NCBI GenBank assembly: GCA_947505915.1
Contig: CANNNH010000136.1
Span: 1 to 5,235 of the forward strand
Length of the DNA stretch: 5,235 nt
Source of the DNA: Comamonadaceae bacterium
GTDB lineage: Bacteria; Pseudomonadota; Gammaproteobacteria; Burkholderiales; Burkholderiaceae
Reading direction: 5' to 3'
The notes under the pieces were generated by a model that was given only the letters and a program-made list of their open reading frames with translations, ran no database searches and was not told the DNA's origin. A program made the position numbers and the translations under genes. How positions within the stretch are numbered: position 1 is the first letter of the stretch; every line of letters begins with the position of its first letter. Positions 1 to 5,235 of the stretch are shown one piece after another.

Positions 1-203
1 ATTTCTTTGACCCCGAAGGCAACCGCGTGGAGTTGTACACGCCCTCCCCTTGGTACGTGAGCCAGCCTTTTGCCGTGCCCATCGACCTGGCTGAGCCGGC
101 TCAAAAACTGATGGCTGACACCGAGGCACTGGTGCGCGACAACCCCAGCAAACTGCCCATGCAAACCTGGTCAGATCAGTTGCAAAAGCGCTTGGAAACT
201 TAA
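1..203 (+). CDS. VOC superfamily protein, C-terminal fragment (5' end outside window)
   Basis: The reading frame is open from base 3 to a TAA at 201-203 and gives the last 66 residues of a protein whose start lies to the left. It opens with FFDPEGNRVELYTPS, the typical last beta strand of a vicinal-oxygen-chelate (glyoxalase/bleomycin resistance/extradiol dioxygenase) domain. In this family the Glu of the N-x-VEL(Y/F) motif is a metal ligand, and it is present here. About 50 residues follow, rich in Asp, Gln and Leu (AEPAQKLMADTEALVRDNPSK region), probably a helical tail beyond the fold. Such tails occur in dioxygenase-like members acting on aromatic or related substrates, but the substrate cannot be read from this fragment. 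The gene ends 10 bases before the stop of the convergent binding-protein gene, with no clear terminator between them. Confidence 0.75.
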   Translation, partial: FFDPEGNRVELYTPSPWYVSQPFAVPIDLAEPAQKLMADTEALVRDNPSKLPMQTWSDQLQKRLET

Positions 204-213
204 CCGCGCTGCT

Positions 214-1179
214 TCAGTCAACGGTCGCGCCCGACTGCTTGACCACTGCCGTCCAACGGTCGATCTCTTGTTTGAAAAACGCCGAGGCCTCGGCCGGTGT
301 GTTGGCCACGATGTCAAAGCCTTGGGCATTGAAACGTTGGGTCAATTCGGGCGAGCGCAATCCCTTGGCCATGTCGGCATGCAGTTTGGTAATGATGTCT
401 TTGGGCGTGCCTTTGGGGGCTGCAAAAGCCTGCCAAGAGGTGACGTCAAAGTCGACCAAGCCGCTTTCGATCATGGTGGGCACCTGGGGCAATTGGGGCA
501 TGCGGTTTTTGGAGGTGACGGCCAAGGCCTTCATCTTGCCCGCGCGGATGTAGAGGACAACAGTGCCAAAGTTTTGGAACGAGGCTTCAATGTTGCCCGC
601 CATGATGTCGGTTTGTGCCGCCGCACCGCCGCGGTAAGGGATGTGCACCCCAAACGACTGGGTTTGGATTTTGAACATCTCGGCAGACAAGTGGTCGCTC
701 GAGCCCGAGCCCGAAGAGCCATAAGACACCTTGCCTGGGTTTTTGCGCGCGTAGTCGATGAACTCTTTGAGGTTGTTGGCCGGAAACTGCGGCGGCGTGA
801 TCAGAACATTGGGCGTGCTCACCGCCACGGTGATGGCTTCTAAGTCGCGCATCACGTCGTAGCGCGGGTTTTTGTACAGCCCCATGTTGATGGCAAAGGT
901 GCCGATCGAGCCCACCATGATGGTGTAGCCATCCGGGGCAGATTTGACCAAGGCCTCAGCGGCCACGCTGCCGTTGGCCCCAGGGCGGTTCTCCACCAGG
1001 GTGACGTAACCCGCTTCGTTGAGTTTTTGAGCCACCGCACGGGCCACGATGTCGCTGGTGCCCCCGGCCACAAAGGGCACCAAGATGCGCACCGGTTTGT
1101 TGGGATAGGGTTGGGCCCAAACCGTGAACGCCCCAAAAAGGAGTGCCCAGGGGCTGAATCGGCGCAATGAATCAATCAT
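214..1179 (-). CDS. Bug/TctC family tripartite tricarboxylate transporter substrate-binding protein
   Basis: This encodes a 321-aa periplasmic solute-binding protein, the usual length for the Bug (TctC) family. A signal peptide covers about residues 1-22: Arg6-Arg7, a hydrophobic stretch WALLFGAFTVWA, and likely cleavage before QPYPNKPVR. Family hallmarks in order are YPNKPVRILVPFVAGGTSD (25-43), VENRPGANGS (62-71), APDGYT (81-86) and YGSSGSGSSDHLSAEMF (153-169). The family normally delivers carboxylates or related small acids to a TctA/TctB permease, but no permease is encoded here, so it may be an orphan receptor working with a distant transporter; the ligand is unknown. The start is supported by AAGGA at 1185-1189, five bases upstream. 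The start codon overlaps the stop of a small upstream ORF, which suggests translational coupling. Family assignment is firm; substrate is not. Confidence 0.95.
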   Translation of the reverse strand: MIDSLRRFSPWALLFGAFTVWAQPYPNKPVRILVPFVAGGTSDIVARAVAQKLNEAGYVTLVENRPGANGSVAAEALVKSAPDGYTIMVGSIGTFAINMGLYKNPRYDVMRDLEAITVAVSTPNVLITPPQFPANNLKEFIDYARKNPGKVSYGSSGSGSSDHLSAEMFKIQTQSFGVHIPYRGGAAAQTDIMAGNIEASFQNFGTVVLYIRAGKMKALAVTSKNRMPQLPQVPTMIESGLVDFDVTSWQAFAAPKGTPKDIITKLHADMAKGLRSPELTQRFNAQGFDIVANTPAEASAFFKQEIDRWTAVVKQSGATVD

Positions 1180-1315
1180 GGTGTTCCTTGTTGGTTTGGC
1201 CTAGCTGTTGACGGGCAGCTTCGCGCTTGGCTTTTTCTTTTTTTAAGTCATGCCACTGGTGGATGGCAAAAACAAACACCAGTGCAAACACGCCCAATTC
1301 GATCCATATGCCCAT
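1172..1315 (-). CDS. Small single-pass membrane protein, unknown function, coupled to the Bug gene
   Basis: This 47-aa ORF starts MGIWIELGVFALVFVFAI, a hydrophobic segment of about 17 residues (3-19) that should span the inner membrane. It ends in a charged tail (HDLKKEKAKREAARQQLG then QTNKEHHD) that looks helical and, by the positive-inside rule, would lie in the cytoplasm. I chose the ATG at 1313-1315 because a GGGGG run (minus strand, 1322-1326) sits six bases upstream and can pair with the anti-Shine-Dalgarno; the ATG at 1319-1321 (49 aa) directly abuts that run. A third in-frame ATG at 1349-1351 would give 59 aa but has a poorer site. The stop overlaps the Bug ATG as ATGATTGA, and the Bug ribosome binding site lies inside this ORF. 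It is too small to be TctB. I do not recognise the family; its general shape recalls other small membrane subunits such as CcmD or CcoQ, but no specific motif supports that. Confidence 0.6.
   Translation of the reverse strand: MGIWIELGVFALVFVFAIHQWHDLKKEKAKREAARQQLGQTNKEHHD
1185..1189 (-). promoter_or_regulatory. Ribosome binding site of the Bug-family gene
   Basis: On the minus strand the sequence reads AAGGA, then five bases, then ATG. It fixes the start of the binding-protein gene and lies within the 3' end of the small upstream ORF, so ribosomes finishing that ORF pass directly over it. Confidence 0.7.
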
Positions 1316-1365
1316 GCCCATCCCCCAGATTGGTGCCTGATCCTCACACATGCACCGCCAAGAGG

Positions 1366-1399
1366 CAAGGGATAAACCCCGAATTCAAGGGCAAACCCC
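1366..1399. repeat. Imperfect direct repeat, 20-bp period, upstream of the gltI promoter
   Basis: CAAGGGATAAACCCC (1366-1380) is followed by CAAGGGCAAACCCC (1386-1399), starting 20 bases later, close to two helical turns. Each copy is itself a short inverted repeat of GGG and CCC around a 4-5 base A-rich centre. A further GGGCAAA occurs at 1402-1408. The array ends about 25 bases before the candidate -35 element of gltI, a position suited to an activator or repressor site, and it also lies upstream of the divergent small ORF. The repeat is seen directly; the operator role is inference. Confidence 0.4.
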
Positions 1400-1417
1400 A
1401 TGGGCAAAAAGGGGTTT
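1393..1417. repeat. Inverted repeat AAACCCC / GGGGTTT
   Basis: AAACCCC at 1393-1399 pairs perfectly with GGGGTTT at 1411-1417 around an 11-base loop. The left arm is also part of the second copy of the 20-bp direct repeat. It lies just upstream of the candidate gltI promoter. It could be a dyad operator, or a weak bidirectional terminator between the divergent units, since short T or A runs flank it. The sequence does not decide between these. Confidence 0.35.
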
Positions 1418-1424
1418 TGTATCC

Positions 1425-1453
1425 TTGCCCGAGGCCTATTTCTAGGCTACGAT
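1425..1453 (+). promoter_or_regulatory. Candidate sigma-70 promoter of the gltIJKL operon
   Basis: TTGCCC (1425-1430) and TACGAT (1448-1453) are separated by exactly 17 bases, and each matches four of six consensus positions (TTGACA, TATAAT). Transcription would begin near 1460 and leave a leader of about 20 bases before the gltI start. No sigma-54 type -24/-12 motif was recognised nearby. The match is moderate, so this is a prediction from spacing and position. Confidence 0.4.
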
Positions 1454-1469
1454 TGGACATCATTTTTGT

Positions 1470-1474
1470 AGGAG
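1470..1474 (+). promoter_or_regulatory. Ribosome binding site of gltI
   Basis: AGGAG stands five bases before the ATG at 1480. This is the strongest plus-strand site in the window. It decides the gltI start in favour of 1480 over upstream in-frame codons (the frame is open back to 1282), which would precede both the promoter and the signal peptide. Confidence 0.8.
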
Positions 1475-1479
1475 CATCC

Positions 1480-2376
1480 ATGAGCTTTTCTTTGCGCACC
1501 GTGGCCAGCTTGGCCTTTGCTTTGGCCGCCTCTGTGGGCCATGCTGACACCCTGGAAAAAGTCAAATCCAGCGGCAGCTTCACCATTGGTCACCGGGATG
1601 CGTCCATCCCTTTTTCCTACTACGACGACAAACAAAAGCCCATTGGTTACTCGATTGACCTGTGCCTGCGCATCGTAGACGCTGTGCAAAAAAATCTCGG
1701 CCTGGCCAAGCTCGAAGTCAAATACCAATTGGTCACCTCAGCCAACCGCATTCCGCTGCTGGCCAATGGCACCGTGGACATTGAATGTGGTTCCACCACC
1801 AACAATGCCGACCGCCAAAAACAAGTGTCTTACGCGCCCACCACTTTTGTGACGGCCAACCGCATCGTTTACAAAAAGAACTCGGGCATCAAAAAGCTGG
1901 CCGACCTCAAGGGCAAAACCCTGGTCTCTACCGCTGGCACCACCAACATCAAACAAGTCACCGAGTTGAACGCCGCGCAAAACCTGGGCATCAGCATCGT
2001 ATCGGCCAACGGCCACGCTGAAGCGTTTTTGATGGTCGAGACCGGCCGCGCCGCAGCTTTTGCCATGGACGACATTTTGTTGGCCGGCTTGGTGGCCAAT
2101 GCCAAAACACCGGGTGACTATGAAATCTCCAGCGAGGCTTTGTCGGTTGAGCCCTACGGCATCATGATCCGCAAGGACGACCCCAAGTTCAAACAAGTGG
2201 TGGACGCTGCTGTCAGCGCCTTGTTGACATCGGGTGCGATCAACGGCATCTACAACACTTGGTTTGAAAAGCCCATTGCCCCCAAAGGCATCAACTTGAG
2301 CATCCCCATCAGCCCCAGCCTTAAAAGGGTGATGGCCAAGCCCACCGATTCACCTGACCCCAAGGTCTACGAATAA
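1480..2376 (+). CDS. gltI: Glutamate/aspartate ABC transporter periplasmic binding protein GltI
   Basis: This 298-aa protein captures acidic amino acids in the periplasm for the GltJK-GltL importer. The signal peptide covers about residues 1-22 (MSFSLRTVASLAFALAASVG, cleavage after HA, mature start near DTLEKVK). It matches E. coli GltI (302 aa, recalled from memory) throughout: GHRDASIPFSYYDD (37-50), ANRIPLLANGT (88-98), ECGSTTNN (102-109), TAGTTN (151-156), SANGHAEAF (175-183) and YGIMIRKDDPKFK (226-238). Arg39, Arg90, the Ser/Thr cluster after Cys103, Thr154-Thr155 and His179 fall where the E. coli/Shigella protein contacts glutamate or aspartate. The start at 1480 is set by the AGGAG site and by the signal peptide. 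It is first in the operon, separated from gltJ by a hairpin-bearing 98-base gap. Exact preference among Glu, Asp and related ligands is inferred from family only. Confidence 0.95.
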   Translation: MSFSLRTVASLAFALAASVGHADTLEKVKSSGSFTIGHRDASIPFSYYDDKQKPIGYSIDLCLRIVDAVQKNLGLAKLEVKYQLVTSANRIPLLANGTVDIECGSTTNNADRQKQVSYAPTTFVTANRIVYKKNSGIKKLADLKGKTLVSTAGTTNIKQVTELNAAQNLGISIVSANGHAEAFLMVETGRAAAFAMDDILLAGLVANAKTPGDYEISSEALSVEPYGIMIRKDDPKFKQVVDAAVSALLTSGAINGIYNTWFEKPIAPKGINLSIPISPSLKRVMAKPTDSPDPKVYE

Positions 2377-2390
2377 GGCTTATAAACTCA

Positions 2391-2428
2391 CCCAAAAAAA
2401 GGGGGCGCAAGTTCCCTTTTTTTGTGGG
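2391..2428 (+). terminator. Hairpin in the gltI-gltJ gap, probable attenuator or partial terminator
   Basis: CCC-A7-GGG (2391-2403) pairs with CCC-T7-GT-GGG (2414-2428) around a loop of ten bases (fewer if G-U pairs form), with a two-base bulge near the base. It starts 14 bases after the gltI stop. The T7 run lies inside the 3' arm, not after the stem, so a shorter GGG/CCC stem followed by T7 could act as a weak terminator, while the full stem could protect the upstream message from 3' exonucleases. Either would raise gltI expression over gltJKL, as is common for binding-protein genes. Confidence 0.6.
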
Positions 2429-2431
2429 CTG

Positions 2432-2444
2432 AAGCCAAAGGCTT
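2432..2444 (+). repeat. Small second hairpin before gltJ
   Basis: AAGCC (2432-2436) and GGCTT (2440-2444) form a five-base-pair stem with an AAA loop, just after the larger hairpin and 30 bases before the gltJ start. It may stack on the first structure as an mRNA-stabilising element. It is short enough to be chance. Confidence 0.25.
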
Positions 2445-2474
2445 ACCGCACCCGCGCATACAACGCACAGTGAA

Positions 2475-3236
2475 ATGAAATACAACTGGGATTGGCAGAT
2501 CTTTGCCCAGCTCGAGCCGGGTGCATCGGGCACTTACTTGGCCTACCTGATCGGTGGTCTGGGTTGGACCGTGGTCACCGCTTTGTTGGCCTGGACACTG
2601 GCCCTGGCCCTGGGTGTTTTGGTGGGCACTTTGCGCACCTTGGGCCGGCCAGCGATTGAAAAAGCCTGCCTGGCCTACACCGAGTTGTTTCGCAACATTC
2701 CTTTGCTGGTGCAAATGTTCTTGTGGTACTTTGTGTTCCCAGAGCTGCTGCCCCAGGCCTGGGGCGACGCCATCAAGCAAATGCCGCCGCCTTGGTCGTC
2801 GCTGGTGCCAGCGGTGCTGTGTTTGGGCCTGTTCATGTCGGTGCGGGTGGCCGAGCAAGTGCGATCCGGCATTCAGGCCCTGCCCAGAGGGCAGCGCATG
2901 GCCGGTTTAGCCATCGGCCTGACCACCTGGCAAACCTACCGTTTTGTGCTGCTGCCGGTGGTTTTTCGCATCATCTTGCCGCCGCTGACCTCGGAGTTTT
3001 TGAACACCATCAAAAACACATCGCTGGCCTTGACCATTGGTTTGATGGAGCTCACTGGCCGCGCCCGCGCCATGCAAGAGTTCAGCTTCCATGTGTTTGA
3101 GGCATTTGCCGCCGCCACCTTGATTTACCTGCTGGTCAACCTGTGTGTGGTGCTGGCCATGCGCAAGTTAGAGAACCACTTGCGCTTGCCCGGCTACATT
3201 GGCTCGGCCAGTCAAGCACCGCAGGCGGGGCACTGA
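2475..3236 (+). CDS. gltJ: Glutamate/aspartate ABC transporter permease GltJ
   Basis: This 253-aa inner membrane permease (E. coli GltJ about 246 aa) forms half of the channel with GltK. The N-terminus MKYNWDWQIF resembles E. coli GltJ. Hydrophobic segments lie at about 22-52, 76-92, 110-125, 157-170 and 208-229. ELFRNIPLLVQMFLWY (70-85) and FPELLP (88-93) are typical of the HisM/GltJ-type polar amino acid permease family. The EAA loop that docks on the ATPase runs from EQVRSGIQALPRGQ (127-140) through GLAIGLTTWQTYRFVLLP (144-161). TSEFLNTIKNTSLA (172-185) is the conserved segment after it. The C-terminus ends LRLPGYIG plus a short tail. The start has only a weak Shine-Dalgarno (GTGAA just upstream), which together with the preceding hairpin suggests lower output than gltI. 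gltK begins two bases after its stop. Confidence 0.95.
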   Translation: MKYNWDWQIFAQLEPGASGTYLAYLIGGLGWTVVTALLAWTLALALGVLVGTLRTLGRPAIEKACLAYTELFRNIPLLVQMFLWYFVFPELLPQAWGDAIKQMPPPWSSLVPAVLCLGLFMSVRVAEQVRSGIQALPRGQRMAGLAIGLTTWQTYRFVLLPVVFRIILPPLTSEFLNTIKNTSLALTIGLMELTGRARAMQEFSFHVFEAFAAATLIYLLVNLCVVLAMRKLENHLRLPGYIGSASQAPQAGH

Positions 3237-3238
3237 GC

Positions 3239-3925
3239 ATGAACTACGACTTCGACGTCATTGCCCGCTCTTGGGAATACCTGTTCAAAGAGGGCATGAC
3301 CTTCACCCTCACCCTCACTGCCTTGTCCATGGTCGGTGGGGTGGTGCTGGGCACGGCGCTGGCGCTGATGCGCTTGTCGTCCATCAAACCCCTTTCGGAT
3401 TTTGCAGGCGCGTATGTCAACCTGATGCGCTCGCTGCCCCTGGTACTGGTGATTTTTTGGTTCTTTTTCCTGGTGCCCTGGTTGGGTGCTTGGATCTTGG
3501 GCAGCAAAGATCCCATCAAGGTGGGGGCATTTGCCAGCGCATTGATCACCTTCACCTTGTTTGAAGCAGCCTTCTTTTGCGAGATCATGCGCGCGGGCAT
3601 CCAGTCCATCCCCAGTGGGCAAATATCTGCCGCCTATGCCATTGGCCTGAACTACCGCCAAGCCATGTCGTTTGTGGTGTTGCCCCAAGCGTTTCGCAAC
3701 ATGTTGCCGGTGCTGTTGACGCAGTCGATCATCTTGTTTCAAGACACCTCGCTGGTCTATGTGATATCGAGCACCGACTTTTTGGGGGCCGCCAGCAAGG
3801 TCGCCAACCGCGACAGCCGCCTTTTGGAGATGTACACCTTTGCCGCCTTGGTGTATTTTGTGATTTGCTCCCTCGCCTCTTGGGGTGTGCGCCGATTGCA
3901 AGCGCGCACCGCCATCATCCGCTGA
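3239..3925 (+). CDS. gltK: Glutamate/aspartate ABC transporter permease GltK
   Basis: This 228-aa second permease subunit (E. coli GltK about 224 aa) pairs with GltJ in the inner membrane. It starts MNYDFDVIARSWEYLFKEG, which corresponds to the E. coli N-terminus. Hydrophobic segments lie at about 22-45, 66-87, 96-113, 144-160 and 197-215. Family motifs are LMRLSS (43-48), AYVNLMRSLPLVLVIFWF (58-75) and the EAA loop EIMRAGIQSIPSGQ...AIGLNYRQAMSFVVLPQAFR (115-153), followed by ILFQDTSLVYVIS (165-177), nearly identical to E. coli. The frame is open upstream to 3143, but that extension overlaps gltJ and lacks homology. The start at 3239 lies two bases after the gltJ stop, with GGGG at 3227-3230 as a modest binding site. 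Tight spacing implies co-translation with gltJ. Confidence 0.95.
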   Translation: MNYDFDVIARSWEYLFKEGMTFTLTLTALSMVGGVVLGTALALMRLSSIKPLSDFAGAYVNLMRSLPLVLVIFWFFFLVPWLGAWILGSKDPIKVGAFASALITFTLFEAAFFCEIMRAGIQSIPSGQISAAYAIGLNYRQAMSFVVLPQAFRNMLPVLLTQSIILFQDTSLVYVISSTDFLGAASKVANRDSRLLEMYTFAALVYFVICSLASWGVRRLQARTAIIR

Positions 3926-3934
3926 AAGACAACC

Positions 3935-4672
3935 ATGCCTGCAACCCTCCACTTTCAAAACGTGAGCAAATGGTACGGAGACTTTCAAGTGCTCGACCAA
4001 TGCAGCACCCAGGTCAACAAGGGTGAAGTGGTGGTCGTGTGCGGCCCATCAGGATCGGGCAAATCCACCCTGATCAAATGCGCCAATGGCTTGGAGCCGT
4101 TTCAAAAAGGCAGCATCCACATGGATGGCCTATCGGTGGGCGATGCGGCCACCAACTTACCGCAACTGCGCGCCCGCATTGGCATGGTGTTTCAGCACTT
4201 CGAGTTGTTTCCACACCTGAGCGTGACTGAAAACCTCACCCTGGGACAGCTCAAAGTGCTGAGCCGTTCAGCAGAGGAAGCGCGCGAAAAAGCCTTGGGG
4301 CTGTTGGAGCGTGTGGGCTTGTCCGAACATGCGAACAAATTTCCGGGTCAGTTGTCGGGCGGTCAGCAGCAACGCGTGGCCATTGCCCGCGCGCTGGCCA
4401 TGGACCCTGTGGCCATGCTGTTTGACGAACCCACCTCAGCGCTGGACCCAGAGATGGTCAGCGAAGTGCTGGACGTGATGGTGCAACTGGCCTCAGAAGG
4501 CATGACCATGATGGTGGTCACCCACGAAATGGGTTTCGCCCGCAAAGTGGCCCACCGCGTCATCTTCATGGACCAAGGCAAGATCGTTGAAGACTGCAGC
4601 CGAGACGAGTTTTTTGGGGCACCCCGCAGTGCGCGGGCGCAAGAGTTCTTGTCGAAGATTTTGAGCCATTGA
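3935..4672 (+). CDS. gltL: Glutamate/aspartate ABC transporter ATP-binding protein GltL
   Basis: This 245-aa ATPase hydrolyses ATP on the cytoplasmic face to drive GltJK transport; E. coli GltL is about 241 aa and very similar. All nucleotide-binding elements are intact: A-loop Tyr14 region ([10 protein letters not shown]), Walker [10 protein letters not shown] (37-45), Q-loop Gln87 in [15 protein letters not shown] signature LSGGQQQ (140-146), Walker B MLFDEP (161-166) with catalytic Glu165, D-loop SALD (168-171) and switch His197 in [23 protein letters not shown] and [12 protein letters not shown] match the GltL/GlnQ type of polar amino acid importer. It starts nine bases after the gltK stop, with a weak GAAAGA binding site. 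An alpha/beta hydrolase gene follows 10 bases after its stop, with no terminator seen. Confidence 0.96.
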   Translation: MPATLHFQNVSKWYGDFQVLDQCSTQVNKGEVVVVCGPSGSGKSTLIKCANGLEPFQKGSIHMDGLSVGDAATNLPQLRARIGMVFQHFELFPHLSVTENLTLGQLKVLSRSAEEAREKALGLLERVGLSEHANKFPGQLSGGQQQRVAIARALAMDPVAMLFDEPTSALDPEMVSEVLDVMVQLASEGMTMMVVTHEMGFARKVAHRVIFMDQGKIVEDCSRDEFFGAPRSARAQEFLSKILSH

Positions 4673-4682
4673 GCGCCCATTG

Positions 4683-5235
4683 ATGTCAATTCCCCAGGGC
4701 GGCGGCGCGACACGCAGCTTTGTGTTGGTGCATGGGGCCTGGCATGGGGGATGGTGTTGGCGCCGGGTCAGTGAACGGCTGGTGGCCGCGGGTCACCGGG
4801 GTTTTTCACCCACGTTGACGGGTCTGGCCGATCGTGCCCACCTGCTCACCCCAGAGGTCAATTTGATGACCCATATTCAAGACGTGGTCGGCCTCATCCA
4901 ATCCGAAGAACTGGAAGACGTCGTTTTGTGTGGCCACAGTTATGGCGGTATGGTGATCACTGGCGTGGCCGAGGCCTTGCGCAGCCGCATCGACGCACTG
5001 GTTTATTTGGATGCGTTTGTGCCCGAGCCCCACCAAAGCCTGGTGGACGCCATGCCAGAAGATCGGCGTGAAAAAGCGCGCCTGGCTTTCAGCGCCCATT
5101 GGCGCATTCCCTCCCCCAGTGCGGCGTCTTGGAAGATCACCTCACCCGAAGACCAGGCCTGGATTGACCGCCGCACCAGTGACCAACCCGCTGCTTGCAT
5201 GCTGCAAGCCTTGGAACATGACCGGCCTTGGGCGC
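4683..5235 (+). CDS. Alpha/beta hydrolase, EstC/hydroxynitrile lyase-like, 3' end outside window
   Basis: The frame is open from ATG at 4683 to the window edge, giving the first 184 residues. After a Gly-rich start, RSFVLVHGAWHGGWCW (11-26) is the first core strand plus oxyanion-hole motif. GLADRAHLL (47-55) is a loop common in this group. VVLCGHSYGGM (80-90) is the nucleophile elbow with Ser86, and ALVYLDAFVP (105-114) is the following strand. These features match the esterase, methylesterase and hydroxynitrile lyase branch of the fold (AB hydrolase 6 type). The catalytic His, and probably the acid, lie beyond the edge, so activity and substrate cannot be stated. The start follows gltL by 10 bases with only a weak binding site (GAGCG); a TTG at 4680-4682 is an alternative start. 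Spacing and strand suggest co-transcription with gltIJKL, but a functional link is unproven. Confidence 0.88.
   Translation, partial: MSIPQGGGATRSFVLVHGAWHGGWCWRRVSERLVAAGHRGFSPTLTGLADRAHLLTPEVNLMTHIQDVVGLIQSEELEDVVLCGHSYGGMVITGVAEALRSRIDALVYLDAFVPEPHQSLVDAMPEDRREKARLAFSAHWRIPSPSAASWKITSPEDQAWIDRRTSDQPAACMLQALEHDRPWA

Noticed and set aside
215..237. CAGTC/GACTG inverted repeat at the convergent gene ends, considered as a terminator
   Set aside because: It has only five base pairs with a 13-base loop and no T-run on either strand, and it lies inside the end of the Bug gene.
268..843. Plus-strand open frame (191 codons) opposite the Bug gene
   Set aside because: It is a shadow of the minus-strand binding-protein gene: composition biased to Arg, Gly and His, no recognisable motif, no ribosome binding site.
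1397..1404. CCCATGGG palindrome
   Set aside because: It is an eight-base palindrome arising where the two larger repeats meet, with no independent support as a site.
1282..1479. Upstream extension of gltI in the same frame
   Set aside because: The extra 66 codons cover the promoter, the repeats and the ribosome binding site and would bury the signal peptide. The start at 1480 has AGGAG and an ideal leader sequence.
1738..2196. Minus-strand open frame (152 codons) opposite gltI
   Set aside because: It is antisense to a well-supported gene, has no family resemblance, and has a composition typical of a shadow frame.
3143..3238. Upstream extension of gltK into gltJ
   Set aside because: It overlaps the gltJ coding sequence in another frame and has no resemblance to permease N-termini. 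The start at 3239 aligns with E. coli GltK.
3212..4000. Long minus-strand open frame (262 codons) opposite gltK
   Set aside because: It lies wholly antisense to a gene with clear homology. Its translation is rich in His, Gln, Gly and Arg with no domain or signal, as expected for the complement of a GC-rich coding frame.

Overview
The window looks like a piece of a betaproteobacterial chromosome, most likely Burkholderiales and perhaps the Comamonadaceae. This is inferred from three things: a Bug/TctC-type periplasmic binding protein of the kind greatly expanded in that group, a moderately high GC content with dense coding, and genes whose closest recalled counterparts are proteobacterial. The genus cannot be fixed from the sequence alone.

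Left part (1-1315): the 3' end of a VOC (glyoxalase/dioxygenase superfamily) gene on the plus strand runs convergently, with only a 10-base gap, into a minus-strand pair. That pair is a small single-pass membrane protein ORF (about 47 aa) followed by a Bug/TctC solute-binding protein. The small ORF's stop codon overlaps the start codon of the binding-protein gene (ATGATTGA), so the two are probably translationally coupled. No TctA/TctB membrane partner is present in the window.

Divergent intergenic region (1316-1479): it holds an imperfect 20-bp-period direct repeat, an inverted repeat, a plausible sigma-70 promoter and a good ribosome binding site, all positioned to serve the rightward operon.

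Right part (1480-4672): a complete glutamate/aspartate ABC importer in the order gltI-gltJ-gltK-gltL (periplasmic binding protein, two permeases, ATPase). All four match the E. coli GltIJKL proteins closely in length and motifs. A 98-base gap after gltI contains an A7/T7 hairpin that may attenuate transcription into the permease genes, which would let the binding protein be made in excess. gltJ, gltK and gltL are tightly packed (2 and 9 base gaps). The importer would bind acidic amino acids in the periplasm and move them into the cytoplasm with ATP.

Right edge (4683-5235): an alpha/beta hydrolase of the esterase/hydroxynitrile lyase-like type begins 10 bases after gltL on the same strand and runs off the window. 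It may be a fifth gene of the operon. No mobile element, CRISPR array, tRNA or rRNA was seen. Nothing here clearly amounts to an undescribed system; the most interesting items are the small coupled membrane ORF and the repeats upstream of gltI.
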